Source: Neptuniibacter sp. UBA6509
GTDB taxonomy: Bacteria; Pseudomonadota; Gammaproteobacteria; Pseudomonadales; Balneatricaceae
NCBI GenBank assembly: GCA_002435145.1
Contig: DJLT01000005.1
Span: forward strand, 1 to 64,000
DNA: 64,000 nt
Reading direction: 5' to 3'
A model generated the notes under the pieces. It was not told where the DNA came from and searched no databases. It was given only the letters and a program-made list of their open reading frames with translations. Shown here one piece after another: positions 28,357 through 37,289 of this stretch. The position numbers and the translations under genes are program-made. The first letter of the stretch is position 1. Every line of letters begins with the position of its first letter.

Positions 28357-28767
28357 CTACTTATTACTTTCCTGAATCTGAACTTCTACTGGCATCGAAG
28401 CCCACCCAGAGCGCACTTCAAGAATAAGATCCATTACTTCCTGAACGGTCTCTGCACTATTCTCACGATTAGCCTTCACGACTTGACGAATCATGTAGTT
28501 ATACAATTCATCAAGGTTAGCTGCCATCTCCCCACCAGTTTCATGATCTAAGGAGCCTTTTAAACCCACAATAATATCTGTCGCTTTGTTTAAGCTCTCG
28601 GTTCTATCTTGAATTTGCTTCCGCTCTATTGCCCCTTTAGCTTGCGCTAAAGCAGTCAAGGCACCTTCCAGTAACATTGAAATAAGCTTGTGCGGACTTG
28701 CGGTCTCAACGGTCGCTCTAAGATCTACACTTTTATATTCTTTAAGGGCGTTCAAATTTACGCTCAT
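28357..28767 (-). CDS. fliS: Flagellin export chaperone FliS
   Basis: 136 aa helical chaperone that binds the C terminus of flagellin before export. The N terminus (LNALKEYKSVDLRATVETASPHKLISMLLEGAL across its length) and the Y-x-x-x-V/SP-x-x-L pattern are typical of FliS. Follows fliD and precedes the GT41 gene in a minus-strand operon. Confidence 0.93.
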   Translation of the reverse strand: MSVNLNALKEYKSVDLRATVETASPHKLISMLLEGALTALAQAKGAIERKQIQDRTESLNKATDIIVGLKGSLDHETGGEMAANLDELYNYMIRQVVKANRENSAETVQEVMDLILEVRSGWASMPVEVQIQESNK

Positions 28768-28837
28768 AAAACATACCTACCTAAATTAATTATATTAAGC
28801 GCGATTCTTCTAAAGAAAGCCCTTTAACCTTTACGTT

Positions 28838-30955
28838 TTAACCATTGGATGCAGTAAACGGTAATCGATCAAGAATACCATCTAACTGATTCCCAGTACT
28901 CTGGAAACTATTCACGATTCTTTCCATGGCTAAAAACTGTGAATATAATCGCAGTTCTAACTTCTCCATTTTACGATCAAGCTCAACCCGATCATCAGCC
29001 ACGCCTTCCAAAGCGTTATTAATATTCTCTTCGCGTAGTTTAATGGCACCATTTGAAGATAAAAAGCTATTAATCAGATTATCCAGCTCTCCTGCAAAAC
29101 CTCTGGAAAAATCAACAGTAACTGAGCCTGCCGCGACAGCATTTTCACCAATCGTAAAATTCAAACCATAAGGATCAGAATCAATTGCGGGCAACAATAC
29201 ATTACCAGAACCAAATCCAGCGACGCCATCAATAGTACCGACAACATCGACACCTGTATCAGACTGAGTAATAAACCCTAACTCCGCAATATCAGCACCA
29301 AAATCGGTATCATCAAATGAGACACTGGAAGCTGAACCGTAACTTCTAGAAGTGAAAGCAAACTGATCCGTTGCTTCATCATAAGTTACATCTACGGCAA
29401 CATTCGCCCCGCTTATATTAGTATCACCATTAATCAAAGACTGCAGATCAGCACGAATTTCATCCGCTGTTGAATAGCTACCAGTCAAAGTAATTGTATC
29501 TGACTCAACACCATCAACCGTTACCTTAAAGGACAAATCCAATAAACTAGCATCGGCAATACTAACTGTATCTGCTGCACTATCGAATCCTATATTACCA
29601 CCATCGACCATTGCATCAGCAGTAACCGTCGCTTTTTCCGGATCGGTCGTCACAACAACATCATAACTACCTGGAACGGTACCCGAGGCATAACTACCTA
29701 CAGAGACACTGACTTCATCATTTGAAGATCCTACATCTGTAGCAAACAGTGTTTCTACTAAGGCAAAGTTATTTGCCATAGCATCACTAAAATCATCTTC
29801 ATCAATTGAAAGGGAGCCATCTAACTCCGTACGGATACCCACATTTGTCAATGAAGTGAAACCATCTTCAATACCTGGGACTAGCGAGCCAATCGTATCT
29901 CGAATCTGGTTAACTAACGCCTTGGCAGTACCGTCAGTAGCTAGGTCTCCCCTAACAGTCTGATTTTCCTCATCCGTACTATAACCGACTAAATTCTGCG
30001 CGGTTTCGTAGAAAAGGTTATAAGCCTCAACAAAATCTCTGATCGCTTGCTCTGCCGTGGATGTATCCTCACTCACGGTAAAGGTAAAACTGGTTCCTGG
30101 CTCAGCTTTGTTTAATGAAAAGTTAAAACCTTGAATAACATCATCAATTTCATTGGTTTCACGATAAACTGTAAGACCGTTAACTAACAGTTCTGCATCC
30201 TGAGCTTGCTGAGTTTCTGTGACCTGAGAGTGCTCTGTTTCATTATATTCAAAAACACTTAAGCCCGTAGAATCGCCTTTTGTTGCATCATCGCTACTGA
30301 CCCTAAGTGCGTTATCTGCACCTGACGGAGCAGTAAGAAGTAACTGGTATTGCCCATCCACCAATAATACTGAGGCTTGCACATCCGCATCTTCAGCATT
30401 AATTTTATCTGCGATGTCTTGCAGAGAATCGGATGCCTCAACGGTAATATTCAATGCTGCGCGCGCATCGTTAGTGGCAAAAGAATAAGGATCTTGATCA
30501 GTATCTACATCTGCACCGGGATCAGCATCTTCATCATAAGTCCAGGTACCAAAACTAATCGTCAGCGTTCCAGCTTCGTTTAGTGCTTCATCTTTATCAG
30601 CGTATGCACCGGTTGCCAGTGACTGTGACTGAGCAACCTCAACGACTTCAATCTGATAAGTACCGGTCTGAGCACCCGCATCAACTGAATTAGGGGTAAT
30701 AACATCGGTATCAGGAAAGGCAACAGAACGAGCATTAAAGGTATCGTTATCTGAAAGAGGGTCAAGAACACTTTGGAGTTCAGACAAACTGCTTTGTAGC
30801 GTTCCATAAGCAGAAATTTGAGCTTCGAGTTTTTCCTCGGTGGTATCTAAACGTTCCTCACGAGGGGCTTTCTCAATTTCTACAAGCTGGGTAACAAGAC
30901 TGGTGGTATTGATACCAGAACCGGCGCCCAGTGAGCTAATGATGCTATCACTCAT
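28838..30955 (-). CDS. fliD: Flagellar hook-associated protein 2 (filament cap)
   Basis: Caps the filament and promotes flagellin polymerisation. 705 aa, against about 440-480 in enteric bacteria and Pseudomonas, so the exposed middle region is enlarged by 200-plus residues. FliD_N at 1-110 (SSLGAGSGINTTSLVTQLV, ALKS-type coiled coil) and FliD_C in two parts (around residues 275-400 and the last 80, RVNSFQST-like coiled end) bracket two or more Asp/Thr-rich beta-type inserts (about 410-620). The protein is acidic with few Cys. Good start ATG at 30955. Enlarged caps occur where FliD also works as an adhesin; that role is inference. Confidence 0.93.
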   Translation of the reverse strand: MSDSIISSLGAGSGINTTSLVTQLVEIEKAPREERLDTTEEKLEAQISAYGTLQSSLSELQSVLDPLSDNDTFNARSVAFPDTDVITPNSVDAGAQTGTYQIEVVEVAQSQSLATGAYADKDEALNEAGTLTISFGTWTYDEDADPGADVDTDQDPYSFATNDARAALNITVEASDSLQDIADKINAEDADVQASVLLVDGQYQLLLTAPSGADNALRVSSDDATKGDSTGLSVFEYNETEHSQVTETQQAQDAELLVNGLTVYRETNEIDDVIQGFNFSLNKAEPGTSFTFTVSEDTSTAEQAIRDFVEAYNLFYETAQNLVGYSTDEENQTVRGDLATDGTAKALVNQIRDTIGSLVPGIEDGFTSLTNVGIRTELDGSLSIDEDDFSDAMANNFALVETLFATDVGSSNDEVSVSVGSYASGTVPGSYDVVVTTDPEKATVTADAMVDGGNIGFDSAADTVSIADASLLDLSFKVTVDGVESDTITLTGSYSTADEIRADLQSLINGDTNISGANVAVDVTYDEATDQFAFTSRSYGSASSVSFDDTDFGADIAELGFITQSDTGVDVVGTIDGVAGFGSGNVLLPAIDSDPYGLNFTIGENAVAAGSVTVDFSRGFAGELDNLINSFLSSNGAIKLREENINNALEGVADDRVELDRKMEKLELRLYSQFLAMERIVNSFQSTGNQLDGILDRLPFTASNG

Positions 30956-31002
30956 GGTGTTTGCCTCTGGTTTTTAATTGAATGGAAAAAAGCCTGTGTT
31001 GA

Positions 31003-31377
31003 TCAGGCCTTCTTATCGAAAAGGAATCCTATCATCCGATCCAATGATTCAGCAAATTCTAGCGCTTCTTCATTTGGAATCTGGCGGATAACTTTATCTG
31101 TAGTTAAATCACGTACTTCAACAACAACTTTATCTGACGCTTTATCAACAGAAAAACTTAAAGAACGTTGACTGCTTTCCATCATCTGATTTAAACGATC
31201 GATAGCTGCTTCGAGTTTCTCAGCAGACACCGCTTGTGTTTCTTTAGCCTGCTGCTGGACACGTTCGCTCTTTTGAGGAGGTTCTACGGGTTCACGCTTA
31301 ACCTGCTCTGCTTGCTGAGGCTGCTGTGACGGCTGAACAACATTAGCAGTAGCTGCCCCCATTGATTCAATAGCCAT
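31003..31377 (-). CDS. flaG: FlaG family protein
   Basis: 124 aa. Gln-rich unstructured N terminus (about 1-55) followed by the conserved FlaG core (LNQMMESSQRSLSFSVDK, VVEVRDLTTDKVIRQIPNEEAL). Lies between fliC and fliD as in Pseudomonas and Vibrio, where FlaG influences filament length. Probably co-transcribed with fliD and fliS. Confidence 0.9.
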   Translation of the reverse strand: MAIESMGAATANVVQPSQQPQQAEQVKREPVEPPQKSERVQQQAKETQAVSAEKLEAAIDRLNQMMESSQRSLSFSVDKASDKVVVEVRDLTTDKVIRQIPNEEALEFAESLDRMIGFLFDKKA

Positions 31378-31409
31378 AAGTCAATCCTCTTCTTAACCTT
31401 TTGAGAGTT

Positions 31410-31437
31410 CCCCCTTCACCGTGAACGGTTTAGGGGG
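31410..31437 (-). terminator. Strong hairpin downstream of fliC
   Basis: Arms CCCCCT/AGGGGG with an inner ACCG-ttca-CGGT, 45-75 bp after the fliC stop. There is no good T run on the minus strand, so it may act as an mRNA 3'-stabiliser or partial attenuator between highly expressed fliC and flaG rather than as a full terminator. Confidence 0.6.
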
Positions 31438-31482
31438 ATAGATACTCTACTTAGTACTTTGTTTAATAGTATAGCCGCTATC

Positions 31483-33240
31483 TTACTGAAGCAGTGATAG
31501 CACTTGCTGTGGAGCCGCGTTCGCCTGAGCCAACATTGCAGTACCTGCCTGCTGTAGTACCTGCGCTCTTGACAGAGCAGCTGATTCAGCAGCGAAGTCA
31601 GCATCTTCGATACGTGAACGGGCAGCCGCTACGTTTTCAGATACGTTAGACAGGTTATTCACTGTAAAGTCTAGACGGTTATTAACCGCACCCAAGTCGC
31701 CTCGAGTCGAGTTAATCTGTTCTAGTGCAGAGTCAATGATACCGATAGCTTCTTGTGCACCACGAGCAGAAGAAATATCAATACTTGAGACGCTACCTCC
31801 AGCACCTACAGCAGCATTCGTTTCGTTTAAACCGAGGATAGTTTCCATTGCAGCTTCATCACCATCCTTATAAGAGATAGAGATATCGCTACCATCAACC
31901 GAAGTCAGTTTTAGAGCATCTGTAATACCATTTGCACTATCAAGAGATGCTGTGACACCAGTTTCATTCGTGTAAGTATTTATCCAAGCTACCAAGTCGC
32001 TTTCTTCACCGGCAGTATCGTTACCATCGTAGTCAACAGTAGTATCATACTCACCCAAAGAAATACCATTAATAGTTACCTGACCTGCATCGATATTCGC
32101 CTCTGCTTGAGCTTGGTATCCAGTAATAGTTCCTTGCTCAAGACGAGCATCCAGACCTAGAACGTTGGCATGAGCAGCATCGTTATACTCAACTGTAACA
32201 CCATCCACATCGGCATCAGTAGTCATCGTCAATGCTGCCTCTAGGGTACCTACGTTTGCAATTGTACCGACTGCATCAGCAAGTGTTGCACCACTTGCAG
32301 TAATAGCAATGTTGTCAGCCCCCTCGGAGGATACATTCAGGTAGCCACTATCATTAACTTCAGCCTTTACTAAGCCATCAGAAAGATCAGTAATCTTACT
32401 CGCTAGCTCTTCTAGAGAGCCAGTCTCTGAAACTTGGAATGTTTGAACTTCTGCATTTGCCATTGTTACAGCAAACTGGATGTATTCACCCTGGTTAACA
32501 ATACCGTCACCTGCGGTTGTCGCAGTTGCTTCAACCAGAGTACCTACAGTAACACCTGAAATGTTATTGTTGATTGTATCTAGAGCTTCCTGAAGCACAG
32601 TCTCGCCCGATAGATCACCGATATCTATACCATTAATAGACATGGTTTCAGTGCCATCAAATGTCTGCAAATCCGCTAGAAGGTCACTGTTATCATTAGT
32701 TGCACCAACAATTGATGCGCCGGAACCACTACCCAGAGAACCAGTATCTGTAGCGCCAATGTTCAAAGAAATAGTTTCGTTTGCATCAGCACCTGCCTGC
32801 AGGTCAACCTCACCCAAAGTACCGTCAAGAATCTGAAGGCCGTTGAATTTAGTAGTTTCAGAGATACGATCGATCTCAGAAATAAGCTGCTGAACCTCTG
32901 CATCTAGAGTTGCACGGTTACCTTCATCGTAAGTACCGTTGGCAGACTGGATAGACAGTTCACGCATACGCTGTAGGATGTTTGTTGTTTCGTCCAACGC
33001 ACCCTCAGCCGTCTGAATTAGAGAGATACCGTCGTTTGCGTTTCGGATAGCCTGGTCTAAACCACGAACCTGAGAAGTCATGCGGTTAGAAATTGCCAAA
33101 CCTGCTGCATCGTCTGCTGCAGAGTTGATACGCTTACCACTGGTTAAACGCTCCATCGCCTGGTTCTGGTCACCTTGTGACATTGTCAGGTTACGCTGAG
33201 CGTTCAGCGACATAATGTTTGAATTAATTACCATTGCCAT
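31483..33240 (-). CDS. fliC: Flagellin
   Basis: 585 aa filament subunit. The D0/D1 N-terminal domain (MAMVINSNIMSLNAQRNL, LTSGKRINSAADDAAGLAIS) and the C-terminal domain (RSRIEDADFAAESAALSRAQ, QQVLSLLQ) are canonical. The central 320-residue variable region is Thr/Ser/Asp/Ala-rich and offers many possible O-glycosylation sites. A strong GAGGAG ribosome-binding site sits 8 nt before the ATG. Two sigma28-like promoters lie upstream. The adjacent glycan genes and the GT41 gene suggest that it is glycosylated. Confidence 0.96.
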   Translation of the reverse strand: MAMVINSNIMSLNAQRNLTMSQGDQNQAMERLTSGKRINSAADDAAGLAISNRMTSQVRGLDQAIRNANDGISLIQTAEGALDETTNILQRMRELSIQSANGTYDEGNRATLDAEVQQLISEIDRISETTKFNGLQILDGTLGEVDLQAGADANETISLNIGATDTGSLGSGSGASIVGATNDNSDLLADLQTFDGTETMSINGIDIGDLSGETVLQEALDTINNNISGVTVGTLVEATATTAGDGIVNQGEYIQFAVTMANAEVQTFQVSETGSLEELASKITDLSDGLVKAEVNDSGYLNVSSEGADNIAITASGATLADAVGTIANVGTLEAALTMTTDADVDGVTVEYNDAAHANVLGLDARLEQGTITGYQAQAEANIDAGQVTINGISLGEYDTTVDYDGNDTAGEESDLVAWINTYTNETGVTASLDSANGITDALKLTSVDGSDISISYKDGDEAAMETILGLNETNAAVGAGGSVSSIDISSARGAQEAIGIIDSALEQINSTRGDLGAVNNRLDFTVNNLSNVSENVAAARSRIEDADFAAESAALSRAQVLQQAGTAMLAQANAAPQQVLSLLQ

Positions 33241-33343
33241 GAGTTATTCTCCTCACATTCAGCCGATTCTGACCGGCCGGAATAAAATGTTTGCTATTTG
33301 AACTTCCCAACTTGAAGGGACGAGAAATCCAAGCTTGAGTAGG

Positions 33344-33370
33344 TTATCGACCGTTTCTAAAAACCCTTTA
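33344..33370 (-). promoter_or_regulatory. Sigma28 (FliA) promoter candidate for fliC, proximal
   Basis: On the minus strand TAAAGGGT-N11-GTCGATAA. The -35 TAAA is perfect, the -10 differs from GCCGATAA by one base, and the spacing is exact. It would give a leader of about 100 nt. Confidence 0.65.
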
Positions 33371-33432
33371 GAAAAAATGTTAAATTCTTTCCCAAGCGTT
33401 CTTGAAACGATCTAATGCCTCGTTGCTTTTTG

Positions 33433-33459
33433 TTATCGGCACCTTCAAACTGATCATTA
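33433..33459 (-). promoter_or_regulatory. Sigma28 promoter candidate for fliC, distal
   Basis: On the minus strand TAATGATC-N11-GCCGATAA: a perfect -10, a -35 with one mismatch in TAAA, and exact spacing. It lies about 90 bp upstream of the proximal candidate, close to the divergent fliT-like gene. Confidence 0.55.
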
Positions 33460-33478
33460 ATGTTTTTTGGAGAAAAAA

Positions 33479-33790
33479 ATGAATTCTTTAATAGAGCTGG
33501 CGAAACAAGCCTTAGATCAGTCGAATCAAATGGAAGAGTTTGCTAAACAAGCTCAGTGGGAAGAGCTAACAGAACTGCAAGGGAAACACAGCCAGACCGT
33601 AGAAAAAATAATGTTTGCAGAAGCAGAAGACTCTATCAAGGCAGAACTGCGTACTTTATTAATAGAAGTAAAAACTACAAACAACCGTACGATGAAACTT
33701 GCCGACACACACAAGAAAAGCCTCGTTAAAGAGAAAAAAACAATGGGTAAGGCAGCCGCCATGCAAAAAGCACTAGATGCATTAAAGTAA
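33479..33790 (+). CDS. fliT: FliT-like flagellar chaperone
   Basis: 103 aa, all-helical and charged. The N-terminal pattern (ALDQSNQMEEFAKQAQWEEL) and the later helix (VKTTNNRTMKLADTHKKSL) resemble FliT, the FliD export chaperone, and the tail is Lys-rich. ATG at 33479 follows a GGAG site at 8 nt; an upstream in-frame TTG at 33467 is unlikely. In Pseudomonas fliT follows fliS; here it is divergent from fliC instead. The identity rests on pattern and neighbourhood, not a long match. Confidence 0.62.
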   Translation: MNSLIELAKQALDQSNQMEEFAKQAQWEELTELQGKHSQTVEKIMFAEAEDSIKAELRTLLIEVKTTNNRTMKLADTHKKSLVKEKKTMGKAAAMQKALDALK

Positions 33791-33819
33791 AAAAACACCT
33801 ATAGGGCAGCTACCCATCT

Positions 33820-36180
33820 TTATTTTGCTACGTCAGCCGAACCACCTTTACGAAGCAAACAAGCAATCGCTGGAAGCAGCACTAAAGCGCCCAACATATT
33901 CCAAATAAACATAAAGGTCAGCAACACCCCCATATCCGCTTGGAACTTAATTGGCGAGAATGTCCACAGAACCACTCCGATTGCTAAAGTAAATCCTGTA
34001 AACGCAACAGACTTACCTGTGCTTTGCAGTGTTTCGAGATAGGCCTTCGTTAAGGAATGACCTTGATCTAAATACATCTGTAATTTTGAATAGATATAAA
34101 TACCGTAATCAACCCCGATCCCCACACCTAAAGCGATAACGGGCAGTGTCGCCACTTTGACGCCTATCCCTAGCTTGGCCATAAGCGCCTGACAGAGCAC
34201 GGAAGTTAACGCTAACGGTGTGATAATACATATAACAGTACGGATAGAACGAAAAGTCAGTAAACAAAGGAAACTTACTACGGCATAAACCCAAATGAGC
34301 ATCTCATACTGAGCCTTCTCTATGACCTCATTAGTCGCTGCTTCAAAGCCTGCTTTACCTGCCGCCATATTAAACTTAAGACTTTCAGTCTGATATTCAG
34401 CCGCAAAACGCTCGACGGCAGCCGTAACACCCTTAAGTGTCTCGGCTTTGTGATCATCTAAGAAAATAATCACCGGTAACAAAGAGCAATCACTGTTCAT
34501 TAAACCGGCTGGCACATAAGAGAGAGACGCATTAATAACGTATTGATTACGAATAATAGAACGCCACTTAAGACTCCCTTCATTCAGTCCTGCCGTAACA
34601 CGTTCAGATACATCCACTAAAGATATGCTCGATTGAACGCCCTTAATGTCACGCATATAGAATTGAAAACGATCTACTGTGGCTAAGGTTTCATACCGGC
34701 TACAATATTCAGCAGGCGTGGACACCATTACAACGAACACATCACTCGATGTTGAATAGTTAGAGGTTATAAACTCATTATCCAAGTTATATCGAGAGTT
34801 AGGACGTAACTCGGGCGCACCCGCATCCAGATCGCCTATCTGCAACCCTTTACTGGCATAGCCGCCCCATAAGGCCAGCCCTAAAGCAACAACTACAGCA
34901 ATAGCTGCCCCTTTAGGCTGAGTAAAGACGGTTAACAGATGCCAACGTGAATGCTGTTTTTCTATCCCCCTTTTCGCTTTGGCAATCGCATGACGTCCTA
35001 CGCCCACATAACTCATTAACAGCGGCAACAGCATAAGATTCGTCAAAATAATAACAGCAACCCCTAAGGAAGCAGCCACAGCCAAGTCCTGTATCACCTC
35101 TATCTCAATAACCATCAATGTCATAAAACCGATGCCATCAGAGATTAGGGCCGTTAAACCCGGTATATAGATTGTTTTAAAAGCATGCTTAGCTGCTTGT
35201 AATTTACCCGCCCCTGTCGTTGCTGACTCTAAGGTAATCGTATTTACAATCTGCACACCATGACTAACCGCAATTGCAAAAACTAAAAAAGGCACGAGCA
35301 TCGAGTAGGGGTCAATCCCGTAGCCCAGCAGGTTCAATATTCCCAACTGCCATATCACCGCCACCAGCGAACATAGCAACGGAATAATCGTTCCCATCAC
35401 ACTGCCCGAATAGAGATACAGCAAAACCATGGTGACTATAAAAGCGATAGCAAAGAACAGAGCGACCTGCACCGCCCCGTCTATTAGATCACCTACAACT
35501 TTCGCAAAACCAGTGATATGAATGCTGACATTTTCCGAGCTATACTTATCCCGAACTAAACGCTCAATCAACTGAGAGAACTCTTTATAATTCAGCTTCT
35601 CTCCAGTTTTAGGGTCTTTATCAAATAAAGGCACCTGTACCATCGCTGATCGGAAATCATTCCCCACTAAAATACCGACCTGACCTGAACGAAGTATATT
35701 CTTACGAACCTGCTCTAAGCTCTCATCAGAACCATCATATTTAGGCGGTATAACGGGCCCACCAACAAATCCCTCTTCGGTGACTTCAGTCCAACGAACA
35801 TTGGGCGTCCATATGGATTTCAACGCTGAGCGATCTACACCGGGAATAAAAAACAGCTCATCGGTTACATCTTTAAGCGTTGACTGAAACTCTCGAGTGA
35901 AAACATCTCCTTGCTTAGCCGCCACGACCACCCGAATACTATTGCCTAAACCGGAAAGGTCATCTTGATAACGGATATAGTTTTCAACATAAGGATGCTC
36001 AGCCGGTATCATTTTAACGAAACTCGCATCAGGGCGAATTTGTGCGGCCTGCCATGCCAGCCCCAAAGTCATAATAAAGAAAAGCAACAGAAATACTTTT
36101 CGATAATTAAACAACAAGCACTCTGCCAATAACTGGCTACTATTAATCGGCCATAAGAGAATAGAGGACAGCTGTTTCAT
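33820..36180 (-). CDS. RND-superfamily transporter (MMPL/SSD type)
   Basis: 786 aa inner-membrane protein with the twelve-helix RND layout in two halves: TM1 (VFLLLFFIMTLGLAW), a periplasmic loop of about 200 residues, a sterol-sensing-like helix bundle (about 240-400), a second loop, and a second bundle (about 620-780) with GVGIGVDYGIYIYSKL. It belongs to the MMPL/hydrophobe exporter group rather than AcrB multidrug pumps and has no adapter protein nearby. The start overlaps the stop of the upstream YCF48-like gene (TAATG), so the two are co-translated. Substrate unknown, possibly a lipid or hydrophobic molecule. Confidence 0.88.
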   Translation of the reverse strand: MKQLSSILLWPINSSQLLAECLLFNYRKVFLLLFFIMTLGLAWQAAQIRPDASFVKMIPAEHPYVENYIRYQDDLSGLGNSIRVVVAAKQGDVFTREFQSTLKDVTDELFFIPGVDRSALKSIWTPNVRWTEVTEEGFVGGPVIPPKYDGSDESLEQVRKNILRSGQVGILVGNDFRSAMVQVPLFDKDPKTGEKLNYKEFSQLIERLVRDKYSSENVSIHITGFAKVVGDLIDGAVQVALFFAIAFIVTMVLLYLYSGSVMGTIIPLLCSLVAVIWQLGILNLLGYGIDPYSMLVPFLVFAIAVSHGVQIVNTITLESATTGAGKLQAAKHAFKTIYIPGLTALISDGIGFMTLMVIEIEVIQDLAVAASLGVAVIILTNLMLLPLLMSYVGVGRHAIAKAKRGIEKQHSRWHLLTVFTQPKGAAIAVVVALGLALWGGYASKGLQIGDLDAGAPELRPNSRYNLDNEFITSNYSTSSDVFVVMVSTPAEYCSRYETLATVDRFQFYMRDIKGVQSSISLVDVSERVTAGLNEGSLKWRSIIRNQYVINASLSYVPAGLMNSDCSLLPVIIFLDDHKAETLKGVTAAVERFAAEYQTESLKFNMAAGKAGFEAATNEVIEKAQYEMLIWVYAVVSFLCLLTFRSIRTVICIITPLALTSVLCQALMAKLGIGVKVATLPVIALGVGIGVDYGIYIYSKLQMYLDQGHSLTKAYLETLQSTGKSVAFTGFTLAIGVVLWTFSPIKFQADMGVLLTFMFIWNMLGALVLLPAIACLLRKGGSADVAK

Positions 36181-37289
36181 TATTTTCCGCCCTCATTTAA
36201 TGCAATGCGGCTAACTCCGCCTTCACCCACCAAGACCAAATATGAACCCGAAGAAGTAATAGCGCTATAGCTTCTTAAACCTCGTTTACTAAATGGTTCG
36301 AATCTCTTGCCATTTTGTCGTAGTAAAACCCCATCTTGGCCCACTAAATAAAGCTGACCATCAACGAGAGCTGAATCATTAATCGTTGAGGTAATATCTA
36401 ACTGAATTGTGCGCCACCCAACAGCAGGCGAACCGTCACTGCCCAAAAGATACTCCCCTGAAAGCACCTGTAACAGCGTTCCCCTTAAGCCCATGACATA
36501 GAGTTCATCAGCCTCAGCGATCGAGAACAAAGACCCTTCATAAGGCACATTTATGCGACTCCAAGTATTACCAAGGTCAACGCTGCTCAGCATCAAACCC
36601 GCCTCCCCGATAATGATAAGAGTTCCTTCTCGCGTTTGAAAAATCTTATTCAGATGAAAACCGTCAGGATTAGGCAGCTTATGCCCTATATAGGCCCAAC
36701 TATTACCACCATCGCGTGTTTCTAAAAAAAGGCCATACGCTCCCAGCGCATACCCATGTTGGGAATCCAGAAATAATAGGTCCAATAAAGGTGTACTTGG
36801 CCCTTCCTCCGAAGCTAACTCAGCGTCATCTAGCAAAAACTCTAACTCTTCTAACGCTAATTCATCCTTAACCGTTAACTCATTAAAACGCGCTATCTCT
36901 TCCTTAATCGCTCCAACTCTCAACTGATTGATCACAACCCCATCAAGCTGACGCGTCCAATTGGCACCACCATCGGTAGTCGCCAATACGATCCCATCAT
37001 GACCTACAGCCCAGCCTTTTTGATTATCAAAGAAGTGCAGTCCAGTAATCAAAACACTCGCTGGCACATTGGCCTGCTGCCAAATAGCACCATCATCATT
37101 AGAAAAAATAACAATTCCCTGCTCCCCTGCCGCAACAAGTCGATCACCTGCCTGCTCAATTGTGAGCAACAGGGCGGTACTTGGCGAGGACTGCTGTAAC
37201 GCTATTTGTTCTAGCCGTTCAGCCTTGGCCCATGGGGTTAACAGTAAGAGAGTGAGTAAAATTAAAAAAGATGACCCTATTCTTTGCAT
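36180..37289 (-). CDS. YCF48/BNR-like periplasmic beta-propeller protein
   Basis: 369 aa from the ATG at 37289, which opens a clear signal peptide (MQRIGSSFLILLTLLLLTPW, cleavage after AKA). A TTG 42 bp upstream would put extra residues before the signal and is rejected. Repeated W-containing blades (DDGAIWQQANVP, DGGANWTRQL, DGGNSWAYIG, DLGNTWSRINV) define a YCF48/sortilin-like propeller. Coupled by TAATG to the RND gene. From general recollection, such pairs recur in Pseudomonas and relatives, where the propeller is thought to assist the transporter. No specific function is known to me. Confidence 0.85.
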   Translation of the reverse strand: MQRIGSSFLILLTLLLLTPWAKAERLEQIALQQSSPSTALLLTIEQAGDRLVAAGEQGIVIFSNDDGAIWQQANVPASVLITGLHFFDNQKGWAVGHDGIVLATTDGGANWTRQLDGVVINQLRVGAIKEEIARFNELTVKDELALEELEFLLDDAELASEEGPSTPLLDLLFLDSQHGYALGAYGLFLETRDGGNSWAYIGHKLPNPDGFHLNKIFQTREGTLIIIGEAGLMLSSVDLGNTWSRINVPYEGSLFSIAEADELYVMGLRGTLLQVLSGEYLLGSDGSPAVGWRTIQLDITSTINDSALVDGQLYLVGQDGVLLRQNGKRFEPFSKRGLRSYSAITSSGSYLVLVGEGGVSRIALNEGGK

